From Neisseria sp. Marseille-Q5346 (lineage in GTDB: Bacteria > Pseudomonadota > Gammaproteobacteria > Burkholderiales > Neisseriaceae), in assembly GCF_946902045.1 (NCBI RefSeq), contig NZ_OX336253.1, positions 1,550,001 through 1,614,000 on the forward strand: a DNA stretch of 64,000 bases, given 5' to 3'. The first letter of the stretch is position 1, and every line of letters starts with the position of its first letter. The translations under genes were made by a program, and so were the position numbers. This document shows, in pieces, positions 46,823 to 54,253 of the stretch. The notes beneath the pieces were generated by a model that saw nothing but the letters and a program-made list of their open reading frames with translations, did not search any database and was not told the DNA's origin.

Positions 46823-46918
46823 ATGCACCGTTTACAACTCTGCGCCTCTCAGCAGGCTCGAATTATGGACCTTCCCAGTTCGCCTTTGAACTTCCCATCA
46901 GACACACAACAACAATAA
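46823..46918 (+). CDS. Possible 31-residue leader peptide upstream of mgtE
   Basis: ATG at 46823 opens a frame MHRLQLCASQQARIMDLPSS then PLNFPSDTQQQ, with TAA at 46916-46918, five bases before the mgtE leader hairpins. Three Pro lie in its second half. A weak AGAG is six to nine bases upstream. Short proline-containing leader peptides control Mg2+ transporter genes in enterobacteria, which makes this worth noting. Against it, TAGAAT just before the ATG could be the -10 element, in which case the ATG is not transcribed. Confidence 0.35.
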   Translation: MHRLQLCASQQARIMDLPSSPLNFPSDTQQQ

Positions 46919-46922
46919 TCAT

Positions 46923-46963
46923 CCCGCCGAAATGCCTCCCCGCGTCCGGCGGGCGGAGCATTT
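46923..46963 (+). promoter_or_regulatory. Structured mgtE leader with overlapping hairpins covering the ribosome site
   Basis: CCCGCCG (46923-46929) pairs with CGGCGGG (46947-46953). AAATGC(C)TCC (46930-46939) pairs with GGAGCATTT (46955-46963), which contains the ribosome site CGGAG and reaches the ATG. The second arm of the first stem lies in the loop of the second, so the two are either a pseudoknot or alternatives. This is a plausible translational switch. It does not match the M-box (ykoK) riboswitch. Confidence 0.55.
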
Positions 46964-48436
46964 ATGAGCATCGAACAAACCCCTCCGAATCTTGACAATA
47001 CCCCCGACAATGATGTGGTAGAAGACCGCATTTCTGACGATCGCATCTCTGACGATATCGACCGCATCCACGCCTTATGCGAAATCCTCGAGCCGTCCTT
47101 TGAACAAATCGAAGCAGGCGTGCTGATTGAAGACGAAAGCCTGCGCGACAAGTTTACCGAGCTGACCGTCCTCTTGGCCGAGTTGCACCCTGCCGACGTG
47201 GCCGCCGTCTTGGAATCCCTGCCGCCGCGCGAGCGTAACATCGTTTGGCTTTTGGTCGCCCCGGAAGACGATGGCGAAGTCTTGCTGGAAGTATCTGACG
47301 CCGTACGCGAAACGCTGATCGAGTCCATGGACAAAGACGAGCTGTTGGCCGCCGTCGATGATTTGGATGCAGACGAATTGGCAGAACTGGCAGACGACTT
47401 GCCGCACCAAGTGGTGTACGAAGCGCTGCAAACGCGTGATGAAGAAGAGCGCGAGCAGGTCAAAGCGGCGATGTCTTACGAAGACAACCAAGTCGGCGCG
47501 ATTATGGACTTTGAATTGGTCAGTATCCGCGCCGATGTAACGTGTGAGGTCGTGTTGCGCTACTTGCGCCGTTTCGACAGCCTGCCCGACCATACCGACA
47601 AGATTTTCGTGGTCGATGAAAACGACGTGTTGCAAGGCGTTCTGCCCATCCGCAAACTCTTGGTCGCCGACCCTGAAGACATGGTGGCGGATGTGATGGC
47701 CACCGATGTCGTGCGCTTCCGTCCCGAAGACGACGTGGAAGAAGCGGCGCAGGCGTTTGAACGTTATGACTTGGTAACCGCGCCGGTTGTCGATGAAAAC
47801 AAAAAGCTGATCGGCAGGATCACCATTGACGAAATGGTGGACGTGATCCGTGAAGAATCCGAAGCCGACATGTTGAACATGGCCGGTTTGCAAGAAGAAG
47901 AGGACTTGTTCGCCCCGATTTTAGACTCGGTAAAAAACCGCTGGATGTGGCTTGCTATCAACCTGTGTACCGCCTTTATCGCCAGCCGCGTGATTGGCGC
48001 ATTTGAAGGCAGTATCGAGAAAATTGTCGCACTGGCCGCGCTGATGCCAATCGTCGCCGGTATCGGCGGCAACTCCGGCAACCAAACCATCACCATGATC
48101 GTCCGCGCCATGGCAATGGGGCAAATGACCGGCACACAGGCAGGCCGCCTGCTGAAAAAAGAAGTCGGCGTCGCCCTCGTCAACGGCATTATTTGGGGCA
48201 CGGTGATGGGCGTGATTTCATGGCTGCTCTACGGCAACATCGGTATCGGTTTGGTCATGGTGGCCGCGATGACCTTGAACCTTTTGCTGGCTGCGACCGT
48301 CGGCGTCCTCATTCCCGTCTTGATGGACAAAGCCGGACGCGACCCGGCATTGGGCAGCTCGGTGCTGATTACCGCGGTCACCGACTCCGGCGGCTTCCTG
48401 ATTTTCTTGGGATTGGCAACCATATTCCTGTTGTAA
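46964..48436 (+). CDS. mgtE: Magnesium transporter MgtE
   Basis: A 490-residue inner-membrane Mg2+ channel/transporter. After an acidic extension (1-60) comes the MgtE N-domain (ELHPADVAAVLESLPPRERN). Two CBS domains that sense Mg2+ follow (about 185-305, with DVMATDVVRFRPEDD and LIGRITIDEMVDVIREESE). Five membrane helices make up the rest. The pore motif GIGGNSGNQTITMIVRAMA is intact. The ribosome site lies inside a hairpin. A UUCG-loop terminator follows. Confidence 0.95.
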   Translation: MSIEQTPPNLDNTPDNDVVEDRISDDRISDDIDRIHALCEILEPSFEQIEAGVLIEDESLRDKFTELTVLLAELHPADVAAVLESLPPRERNIVWLLVAPEDDGEVLLEVSDAVRETLIESMDKDELLAAVDDLDADELAELADDLPHQVVYEALQTRDEEEREQVKAAMSYEDNQVGAIMDFELVSIRADVTCEVVLRYLRRFDSLPDHTDKIFVVDENDVLQGVLPIRKLLVADPEDMVADVMATDVVRFRPEDDVEEAAQAFERYDLVTAPVVDENKKLIGRITIDEMVDVIREESEADMLNMAGLQEEEDLFAPILDSVKNRWMWLAINLCTAFIASRVIGAFEGSIEKIVALAALMPIVAGIGGNSGNQTITMIVRAMAMGQMTGTQAGRLLKKEVGVALVNGIIWGTVMGVISWLLYGNIGIGLVMVAAMTLNLLLAATVGVLIPVLMDKAGRDPALGSSVLITAVTDSGGFLIFLGLATIFLL

Positions 48437-48440
48437 TAGG

Positions 48441-48470
48441 AAAAAAGGACGTGTTCGACACGTCCTTTTT
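48441..48470 (+). terminator. Terminator of mgtE
   Basis: AAAAAGGACGTG pairs with CACGTCCTTTTT over a TTCGA loop; the loop is of the very stable UUCG type. Confidence 0.93.
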
Positions 48471-48488
48471 CAAACCGTTTAAAAGGCC

Positions 48489-48564
48489 GAGACCTTTGCA
48501 AAAAAGCCCTTCCCGCCAACAGCCGAAACCTAAACACAGATTTTCAGCTGTTTCCGCCACGGTT
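48489..48564 (+). mobile_element. Fragment of an IS5-family (IS1106-like) end
   Basis: GAGACCTTTGCAAAAAAGCC at 48489 is the terminal sequence I know from IS1106-type elements of Neisseria, and the following CAGCCGAAACC...TTTTCAGCTGTTTCCGCC agrees with their ends. No transposase or second end is present. After about 48564 the sequence is unrelated. A 37-codon frame (48567-48680, ending DEESGLAYIGK) follows; it may be a gene remnant but has no ribosome site. Confidence 0.6.
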
Positions 48565-48731
48565 TCATGATTTCTCCCGCTGTAACCGCCGCCGCCGTCA
48601 GATTGGCAGTGGCACTGTTTGACGGAAAAGACGCGCCCGAACGTGATGAAGAAAGCGGTTTGGCGTATATTGGAAAATAAGCTTGAGGTCGTCTGAAAAC
48701 GTCGCGCTATCAGTTTTATAAAGGTAACAAT

Positions 48732-49190
48732 ATGAATTTAGAAACCAAAATTCCGCCGCCGGCGATATGTTTTATTTGTGCGTTGTTGATGTACATCTCT
48801 GCCCAAGTGTCGGCGTTAGCCGACATATTGCCGCGCTTTCCTATATTGCTGTCGGTTGTTTTCATGGTGTTTGGGACTCTGTTGAGCGTATTAGGTGTGT
48901 GGGCGTTTCGCCGTGTGCGCACGACCGTCAGCCCGCTCAACCCCGAACAAACCGAACACTTCGTTTCAGACGGCGTGTACCGTTTCAGCCGCAACCCGAT
49001 GTATGCGGGTCTGGGCTGCTGGCTGGTCGCCTGGGCGGGCTATTTGGCGCACCCGCTGCCGTGGTTGTTTTTGGCTGCATTTGTTGCCTATATGACACGC
49101 TTTCAAATCATGCCCGAAGAACGCGTTTTGGCGCAGAAATTCGGTGAAGAGTACGAGTCTTATTGTCGGCGCGTCCGCCGTTGGTTATAA
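48732..49190 (+). CDS. Isoprenylcysteine carboxyl methyltransferase-like membrane protein
   Basis: A 152-residue inner-membrane protein with three or four helices. Its C-terminal half has the phospholipid/ICMT-type methyltransferase pattern GVYRFSRNPMYAGLG and later MPEERVLAQKFGEEYESYCR, where SAM and substrate bind. Such bacterial proteins methylate unknown lipids or small molecules. AAGG lies nine bases before the ATG. An AGGTCGTCTGAA variant uptake sequence is just upstream (48685) and a CG-variant copy is inside the gene (near 48965). Confidence 0.83.
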   Translation: MNLETKIPPPAICFICALLMYISAQVSALADILPRFPILLSVVFMVFGTLLSVLGVWAFRRVRTTVSPLNPEQTEHFVSDGVYRFSRNPMYAGLGCWLVAWAGYLAHPLPWLFLAAFVAYMTRFQIMPEERVLAQKFGEEYESYCRRVRRWL

Positions 49191-49304
49191 AAGCGAAAGC
49201 TTCCCATCAAGTATCGCCCCTCTTCTGCTCTACGGCATGAATGCGAATACTCGATGTTTTTAGACAACCTTTATTGCTCCGTAAGAAATGAAAAAGGACA
49301 CCCC

Positions 49305-49922
49305 ATGACCTTCCCGCCCCTAAAATCCCCGCTCAAATTCTACGCCGTCGTTCCCACCGCCGATTGGGTGGAGCGCATGGTCGAAGCAGGTGCTGACACG
49401 GTGCAACTGCGCTGCAAAACCTTGCACGGCGATGAATTGAAATGCGAAATCGCCCGCTGCATCGCCGCCTGTCAGGGCAGCCGCACGCAGCTTTTCATCA
49501 ACGACCACTGGCGCGAGGCAATAGAAGCGGGCGCATACGGCGTACATCTCGGACAGGAAGACATGGACACCGCCGACCTTGCCGCCATCGCCGCCGCCGG
49601 TTTGCGCTTGGGTTTGAGTACGCACTCCGTCACCGAACTCGACCGCGCCCTGTCCGTACACCCCAGCTACGTCGCCAGCGGCGCGATTTTCCCAACCACG
49701 ACCAAGCAAATGCCCACCGCCCCGCAAGGCTTGGACAAACTGCGTGAATACGTCAGACAGGCACGCGGCACGCCCGTCGTTGCCATCGGTGGCATCGATT
49801 TGAACAACGCCCGAGCCGTACTCGCCACCGGCGTTTCCTCACTCGCCGTCGTCCGCGCCGTGACCGAAGCGGAAACTCCCGAAGCGGTGGTTAAAGCGTT
49901 TCAGGCTTTGTGGAATGAATAA
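49305..49922 (+). CDS. thiE: Thiamine phosphate synthase
   Basis: A 205-residue TIM-barrel enzyme that joins the thiazole and pyrimidine halves of thiamine. Motifs: DTVQLRCKTL near residue 29, FINDHWREAIEAGAYGVHLG near 65, LGLSTHS, ASGAIFPTTTK for the phosphate site and VVAIGGIDLNNA near the C-terminus. The ATG at 49305 has AAAGGAC upstream; an in-frame ATG at 49254 is less likely. It begins the thiE-thiS-thiG cluster. I see no TPP riboswitch in the 115 bases before it. Confidence 0.93.
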   Translation: MTFPPLKSPLKFYAVVPTADWVERMVEAGADTVQLRCKTLHGDELKCEIARCIAACQGSRTQLFINDHWREAIEAGAYGVHLGQEDMDTADLAAIAAAGLRLGLSTHSVTELDRALSVHPSYVASGAIFPTTTKQMPTAPQGLDKLREYVRQARGTPVVAIGGIDLNNARAVLATGVSSLAVVRAVTEAETPEAVVKAFQALWNE

Positions 49923-49964
49923 GGCCGTCTGAAAATAAGAAGTCTGACAAGAGGAGCAAACATC

Positions 49965-50159
49965 ATGAAGATTATATTGAACAATGAAACCATCACATTA
50001 AACGGCACAACCGTTGCCGATCTCATCGCCCAAACCGCGCCGCAAAAGCCTTTTGCCGTGGCGGTGAACACCGGATTTGTCGCCAAAGGCGCGTATGCGG
50101 AAACGGTTTTAAACGAAAACGACAAAGTCGATATTGTGCGGCCGGTGGTCGGCGGATAG
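49965..50159 (+). CDS. thiS: Sulfur carrier protein ThiS
   Basis: A 64-residue ubiquitin-fold protein whose C-terminal Gly-Gly is activated to a thiocarboxylate that supplies sulfur to the thiazole of thiamine. It ends DIVRPVVGG as required. It begins 43 bases after thiE, with AGAGGAG upstream and an uptake sequence in the gap. thiG, its acceptor partner, follows. Confidence 0.95.
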   Translation: MKIILNNETITLNGTTVADLIAQTAPQKPFAVAVNTGFVAKGAYAETVLNENDKVDIVRPVVGG

Positions 50160-50277
50160 GCGGTTTGCAATCAACAGGTTGGGCATTTGTGCCCGACTTT
50201 TGCCTGTTTGAATATCGGGCAGGGTTGCCCGATTGCCTTATGCTTAAAATCTAAAAAACAATACAAAGGAATCCATC

Positions 50278-51066
50278 ATGTTTACCCTATATGGAGAAAC
50301 TTTCCCTTCACGGCTGCTGCTCGGTACGGCTGCTTATCCGACGCCGGAAATCCTCAAGCAGTCTGTCCAAATCGCGCAACCGGCGATGATTACCGTTTCA
50401 TTGCGCCGTGCCGGCAGCGGTGGCGAAGCGCACGGGCAGGGCTTTTGGTCGTTGTTGGAAGAAATGGGCGTACCTGTGTTGCCCAATACCGCAGGCTGTC
50501 AAAGCGTGCAGGAAGCTGTGACCACTGCGCAAATGGCGCGCGAAGTGTTTGATACCGATTGGATCAAGCTCGAACTTATCGGTGATGATGACACGTTGCA
50601 GCCGGATGTGTTCCAACTGGTCGAAGCGGCGGAAATCCTGATTAAAGATGGCTTCAAAGTGCTGCCTTATTGCACCGAAGACCTGATTGTCTGCCGCCGC
50701 CTGCTCGATGCAGGCTGTCAGGCGTTAATGCCGTGGGCGGCGCCGATTGGCACGGGTCTGGGCGCGGTTCATGCTTATGCGCTGAAAGTCCTGCGCGAAC
50801 GCCTGCCCGACACGCCGTTGATTATCGACGCTGGCTTGGGTTTGCCTTCGCAGGCGGCGCAAGTGATGGAATGGGGTTTTGACGGCGTGTTGCTGAATAC
50901 AGCCGTTTCCCGCAGCGGCGATCCGGTCAATATGGCATGCGCTTTTGCGCTTGCGGTCGAGTCGGGCCGTCTGGCTTATGAGGCGGAACCTGTGGAGGCG
51001 CGTGAGAAAGCGCGCGCCAGTACGCCGACGGTGGGCCAGCCTTTCTGGCATTCGGCGGAATATTGA
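50278..51066 (+). CDS. thiG: Thiazole synthase
   Basis: A 262-residue TIM-barrel enzyme that makes the thiazole phosphate from deoxyxylulose 5-phosphate, ThiS-thiocarboxylate and dehydroglycine. Recognisable parts: [29 protein letters not shown] near residue 65, [10 protein letters not shown] with the Schiff-base Lys near residue 100, and [20 protein letters not shown] near 180. AAAGGAATC precedes the ATG. The dehydroglycine supplier, ThiO, is encoded at the right edge of the window. Confidence 0.95.
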   Translation: MFTLYGETFPSRLLLGTAAYPTPEILKQSVQIAQPAMITVSLRRAGSGGEAHGQGFWSLLEEMGVPVLPNTAGCQSVQEAVTTAQMAREVFDTDWIKLELIGDDDTLQPDVFQLVEAAEILIKDGFKVLPYCTEDLIVCRRLLDAGCQALMPWAAPIGTGLGAVHAYALKVLRERLPDTPLIIDAGLGLPSQAAQVMEWGFDGVLLNTAVSRSGDPVNMACAFALAVESGRLAYEAEPVEAREKARASTPTVGQPFWHSAEY

Positions 51067-51074
51067 TAAACATT

Positions 51075-51100
51075 AGGGCGTGTCATACACGCCCTTTTTT
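51075..51100 (+). terminator. Terminator of the thi cluster
   Basis: AGGGCGTGT pairs with ACACGCCCT over CAT, followed by six T. Confidence 0.93.
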
Positions 51101-51137
51101 GTTGCTGGAAAACCTGATTTCAGGTTGAACAGAATGT

Positions 51138-51905
51138 TCAGACGGCCTTGGCCAAAAGCTGTTTCAATGGCTTTAAGATTTGCCATGCCTGTGCTTTGAG
51201 TTGTGGCTGCATCAGCAGGCGGGCGGGGTGGGGAATGACGAAATGCGGCCGCTCTGCGCACAATTCGTTCATTAGCCCGATCATGTCGGGGCTGTCGAAG
51301 ATTTTGCCGAGAAACAAGACTGCGCGCGCTTGCGAAGCAGTCAGCTCGTTTTGCATTTCGGCAAGCTCGGAGCGGATGTGTTCGGCATCGGGCAGGGCGG
51401 TAAACACGGGCGCGGTTTTGACCCATGCGGTTTTATGCGCCTGCTCGGGCTTGAGGCCGATGGCGGCGAGGATGTTGTCGAGAAGCGTGCCGACGTCGCC
51501 GCTAAACAGCGTACCGTGCAGGCTGTCTTCGGTGGACGGGCAAATGCTGACCACCATGATTTCAGACGGCCTGATGGTTACGTCAAGACGGGGCAGGTTG
51601 TCTGAATGCGCGGCTTTTTCTGTTTTTGTCGGTGTCTCGGCAATGGTTTTGGGTGCAGCTTCGGGAACACGGACAGCAGGTTTGGCCGTTTGCGCAGTAG
51701 CGATGGCGGCAGTGCGTGCCTGATGGGCGCCTGCGGATAAAGTGCGCACGGCTTGCGCGGTATCGGCGGCAATGGTTTTGGGGCGGACGGGCGCGACTGA
51801 TGCTGCGGCTTGAGGCGCGGCATGGATGATTTTGGCGTTTCGGTTCAGCCACATCGGGCCCAAGCCCAAGGCTTCGTGCAGGTGCAGGTAGCGGCTGCTT
51901 AACAT
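51138..51905 (-). CDS. Uracil-DNA glycosylase-like protein, atypical
   Basis: A 255-residue protein. Residues 1-105 start SRYLHLHEALGLGPMWL and continue into an Ala/Thr/Pro-rich linker. Residues 107-255 resemble the family 4/5 uracil-DNA glycosylase fold: VVSICPSTEDSLHGTLFSGD then VGTLLDNILAAIGL, KTAPVF, and a late IPHPARLLMQPQLKAQAW like the family motif HPSYLL. The usual GExPG catalytic loop is replaced by SICPSTED and the four Fe-S Cys are not evident, so activity is uncertain. Its last codons and stop (KAV, TGA) are an uptake sequence. It overlaps rimI by seven bases, the third gene of tsaB-rimI-udg. Confidence 0.7.
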   Translation of the reverse strand: MLSSRYLHLHEALGLGPMWLNRNAKIIHAAPQAAASVAPVRPKTIAADTAQAVRTLSAGAHQARTAAIATAQTAKPAVRVPEAAPKTIAETPTKTEKAAHSDNLPRLDVTIRPSEIMVVSICPSTEDSLHGTLFSGDVGTLLDNILAAIGLKPEQAHKTAWVKTAPVFTALPDAEHIRSELAEMQNELTASQARAVLFLGKIFDSPDMIGLMNELCAERPHFVIPHPARLLMQPQLKAQAWQILKPLKQLLAKAV

Positions 51906-52342
51906 GATTTCTCCATCAATACGGCATCTTCGCTGCCACCGTCGGGCAAGGCGTAGTAGTTTTTGCGGCGGCCGCAGGTTTGGAAGCCGTGTTTGCGATA
52001 GAGCTGTTGCGCGGTTTCATTGCTTACACGGACTTCGAGCAGCAATCGGATTGCGCCTTGCTGTTGCACTGCGTTTTGCCAGTGTTGCAGCAGGGCGGAC
52101 GCAATGCCTTGGCGGCGGTATTCGGGCGCGACGGCAATCAGGTGCAGCTCGGATTCGTCAAACACGGTTTGCCACACGATAAAACCGGTAATTTGGTGGT
52201 CGGTCTGGCTGAGCCAAACGCTGTCGGGATGGTGTTGAACCGCTGATTCAAACTGCTGCGCCGTCCACGGCGAAGGATTGCCTTGTGCGTCGATGGCGGC
52301 AAGGGTGGAGCAGTCGGCAAGTACGGCTGGGCGCAGGTTCAC
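51899..52342 (-). CDS. rimI: Ribosomal-protein-alanine N-acetyltransferase
   Basis: A 147-residue GNAT acetyltransferase. The acetyl-CoA loop is PEYRRQGIASALLQH near residue 75, preceded by ELHLIAVAPEYR and followed by LEVRVSNETAQQLYRKHGF, a combination typical of RimI. It acetylates the N-terminus of ribosomal protein S18 and possibly others. It overlaps the tsaB stop by four bases and the UDG-like gene by seven, so the three are translationally coupled; tsaB-rimI linkage is widely conserved. Confidence 0.9.
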   Translation of the reverse strand: MNLRPAVLADCSTLAAIDAQGNPSPWTAQQFESAVQHHPDSVWLSQTDHQITGFIVWQTVFDESELHLIAVAPEYRRQGIASALLQHWQNAVQQQGAIRLLLEVRVSNETAQQLYRKHGFQTCGRRKNYYALPDGGSEDAVLMEKSC

Positions 52343-53013
52343 GGTTTGGCCTTTTGTTGGGCTTGCTCTTGTGCGGTCAGGGCAATTTTGTTGCGGACGT
52401 AGAGCAACTCGGCATGCGCCGCATCGGTGGCAGCATAGCGGCCGCTGCGGGCAAGTTTGAGATAGTCGGCGGCGGTCGGCATATCGGCTTGACCGTCAAA
52501 AGGCGGTTTGTCGGTGAGGGCAAAGGCATTGCCGATGCCGCCGGTAGGCGTTTTGCCTTCGGGCGCGGTAATGGCGGCGGCTTTGCCAACCGTGTAATCG
52601 CTCAAGCGGACGTGGTTTTGTGTATCAAACCATGCGTAGAACACTTCGCCCATACGCGCATCGGTGGCCGCCAGTACGCAGCTTGATGGCGGCAGCAGCG
52701 AAGCGGCGGCATCGAGGCAGGGAATACCGATCATGGGCGTGTCAAACGGCGTGGCCAAACCTTGTGCAACCGCCGCACCGATACGCAGGCCGGTAAATGC
52801 GCCGGGACCCTGTGCATAAACGATGCAGCCCAAATCGGCGGCCGTGATGCCTGCTTCTTTAAAGAGGCGTTCGATTTGCGGCAGGATTTGTTCGGATTGC
52901 TTGGTGCCGACGTTTTCGTGAAACAGGCGGATTTCGCCTTGATGTTCCAATGCGATGGACAGAAAGGATGTGCTGGTGTCGATGGCAAGAGTCGGGCGGT
53001 TGTCGGTTGGCAT
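52339..53013 (-). CDS. tsaB: tRNA threonylcarbamoyladenosine biosynthesis protein TsaB
   Basis: A 224-residue ASKHA-fold protein that partners TsaD in making the t6A modification at position 37 of ANN-decoding tRNAs. N-terminal LAIDTSTSFLSIALEHQGEI and the later YAQGPGAFTGLRIGAAVAQG are the family signatures. I use the ATG at 53013 (MPTDNRPTLAIDTS); longer in-frame starts lack conservation and ribosome sites. It heads the tsaB-rimI-udg operon. Confidence 0.92.
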   Translation of the reverse strand: MPTDNRPTLAIDTSTSFLSIALEHQGEIRLFHENVGTKQSEQILPQIERLFKEAGITAADLGCIVYAQGPGAFTGLRIGAAVAQGLATPFDTPMIGIPCLDAAASLLPPSSCVLAATDARMGEVFYAWFDTQNHVRLSDYTVGKAAAITAPEGKTPTGGIGNAFALTDKPPFDGQADMPTAADYLKLARSGRYAATDAAHAELLYVRNKIALTAQEQAQQKAKP

Positions 53014-53142
53014 GGTGTTATTTTTTAGAAGGATATGGGTTGCCATTATAGTGGAACGGCGAGGGGGAACAAAGCACTCGGGCAGCGCTTGGGTAAAAAC
53101 GCCGTTTGCTGCAAAGTTGTTCGATAAGTGAACCAAGGTTTC

Positions 53143-53170
53143 AGGCCGTCTGAAAAGTTTCAGACGGCCT
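53143..53170 (-). terminator. Uptake-sequence hairpin after the GST gene
   Basis: AGGCCGTCTGAAAAG faces TTTCAGACGGCCT with no real loop. It lies five bases beyond the stop of the last gene of the five-gene operon and before the tsaB upstream region. Confidence 0.75.
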
Positions 53171-53174
53171 TGTT

Positions 53175-53849
53175 TTATTTGTCGAGTTTCAATAAAGGCG
53201 AACCTGCTTTTTCAACGGCGCGGCGGTAGGTTTCATGCGCCTCGATGCGCTGCAAATAAGCGCGGATATTGGGGTAGTCGGAAAAAGCGAAGCGGTCGGC
53301 CGCGGCTTGCAGCGGATAGCTCATCATGATGTCGGCACCGCTAAGGCTGTTGCCGACCAACCATTCGCGGTTTTCCAGCTCGCTGTCAATATGGGCAAGA
53401 TGCAGGGCGACTTGCGGATGGATAAAGCTGCTTTTGACGCTACCGCTGATTTTGCGGGCAATCGGTTTGACGAAAAACGGCATGGGCGCGCTTTCAATCC
53501 GGCGGAATACCAGTCCGAGCAGCAATAACGGCATCAGCGAACCTTCGGCATAATGCAGCCAGCGTTGATATTGCCAGTATTCACGGCTGCCGCGTTCGGG
53601 CATCAGACGGCCGTTGCCGTAGGTTTGAATCAGGTAGTCGGTAATCGCGCCGCTTTCCGCCAAGATAAAGCCGTCATCATCCAATAAAGGCGATTTGCCC
53701 AAGGGATGAATAGCTTTGAGTTCGTCAGGGGCGAGCAAAGTGTCGGGATGACGGCGGTAGGTTTGTAGGCGGTAGGGCGTATCGAGGATTTCAAGCAGCC
53801 AAACGATGCGCAGGGCGCGGGATTGGTCGAGCGAATGCAGGGTAATCAT
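53175..53849 (-). CDS. Glutathione S-transferase family protein
   Basis: A 224-residue protein with a thioredoxin-like N-terminal domain (MITLHSLDQSRALRIVWLLE, then HPLGKSPLLDDDGFILAESG with the glutathione-contact ES pair near residue 65). A helical C-terminal domain with SLSGADIMMSYPL completes it. It is full length for a cytosolic GST. It is the last gene of the five-gene operon with the FabH-like synthase, only eight bases after the preceding gene. In this setting it could act on a product of the pathway, but that is inference. The start at 53849 has no strong ribosome site, consistent with coupling. Confidence 0.85.
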   Translation of the reverse strand: MITLHSLDQSRALRIVWLLEILDTPYRLQTYRRHPDTLLAPDELKAIHPLGKSPLLDDDGFILAESGAITDYLIQTYGNGRLMPERGSREYWQYQRWLHYAEGSLMPLLLLGLVFRRIESAPMPFFVKPIARKISGSVKSSFIHPQVALHLAHIDSELENREWLVGNSLSGADIMMSYPLQAAADRFAFSDYPNIRAYLQRIEAHETYRRAVEKAGSPLLKLDK

Positions 53850-53857
53850 GAGAGGCT

Positions 53858-54253
53858 TTAAATATCGGTTTGTTTGAGGTTGTCTATGCTGATTTGGCAG
53901 GCATCGGCGTATTTTTGCAGGGTTTTGGCCGGTAGTTTGGCGAACACTTCGGGGCGGAAATGCCGATGAAGCTGCCATTTCCATACGCCTGCCGCCATGG
54001 CCAAGCCGGTTTCATCATAACGGCAGCGGAACATATGGTAGTACAGCGGCGAATATTCGCCTTTTTCGACGGCTTCGCGCGCGGCCTGCGTTTGGGCATC
54101 GAGTTCGCACACCGCCATTTCGGTGGCGTAGGCTTCGTCCTGCCAACCGTTGCTGGTGGCCGCTTCGTAGTGGCCGTCGCGGGTGCCGTAGATGACTTTG
54201 CGGTGGCCGTGGTAGCTGGCACTGTTGTCTTGAGGGATGTCGTCAATCTTCAT
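53858..54253 (-). CDS. Conserved protein of unknown function beside the FabH-like synthase
   Basis: A 131-residue soluble protein I cannot assign. It contains KVIYGTRDGHYEAATSNGWQ near residue 20, ELDAQTQAAREAVEKGEYSP, then YYHMFRCRYDETGLAMAAGV and a helical C-terminus with HRHFRPEVFAKLPAKTL. It has no signal peptide or membrane helix. The ATG begins right after the TGA of the synthase gene (no gap), and the GST gene begins eight bases after its end, so it is part of the same operon and probably the same process. Confidence 0.7.
   Translation of the reverse strand: MKIDDIPQDNSASYHGHRKVIYGTRDGHYEAATSNGWQDEAYATEMAVCELDAQTQAAREAVEKGEYSPLYYHMFRCRYDETGLAMAAGVWKWQLHRHFRPEVFAKLPAKTLQKYADACQISIDNLKQTDI

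Noticed and set aside
46800..46963. Classical M-box (ykoK) Mg2+ riboswitch before mgtE
   Set aside because: The conserved M-box core is absent; only the compact overlapping hairpins are seen.
53035..53060. Correia repeat suggested by TATAGTGGA
   Set aside because: The match ends after nine bases and neither the remaining element nor the second end is present.
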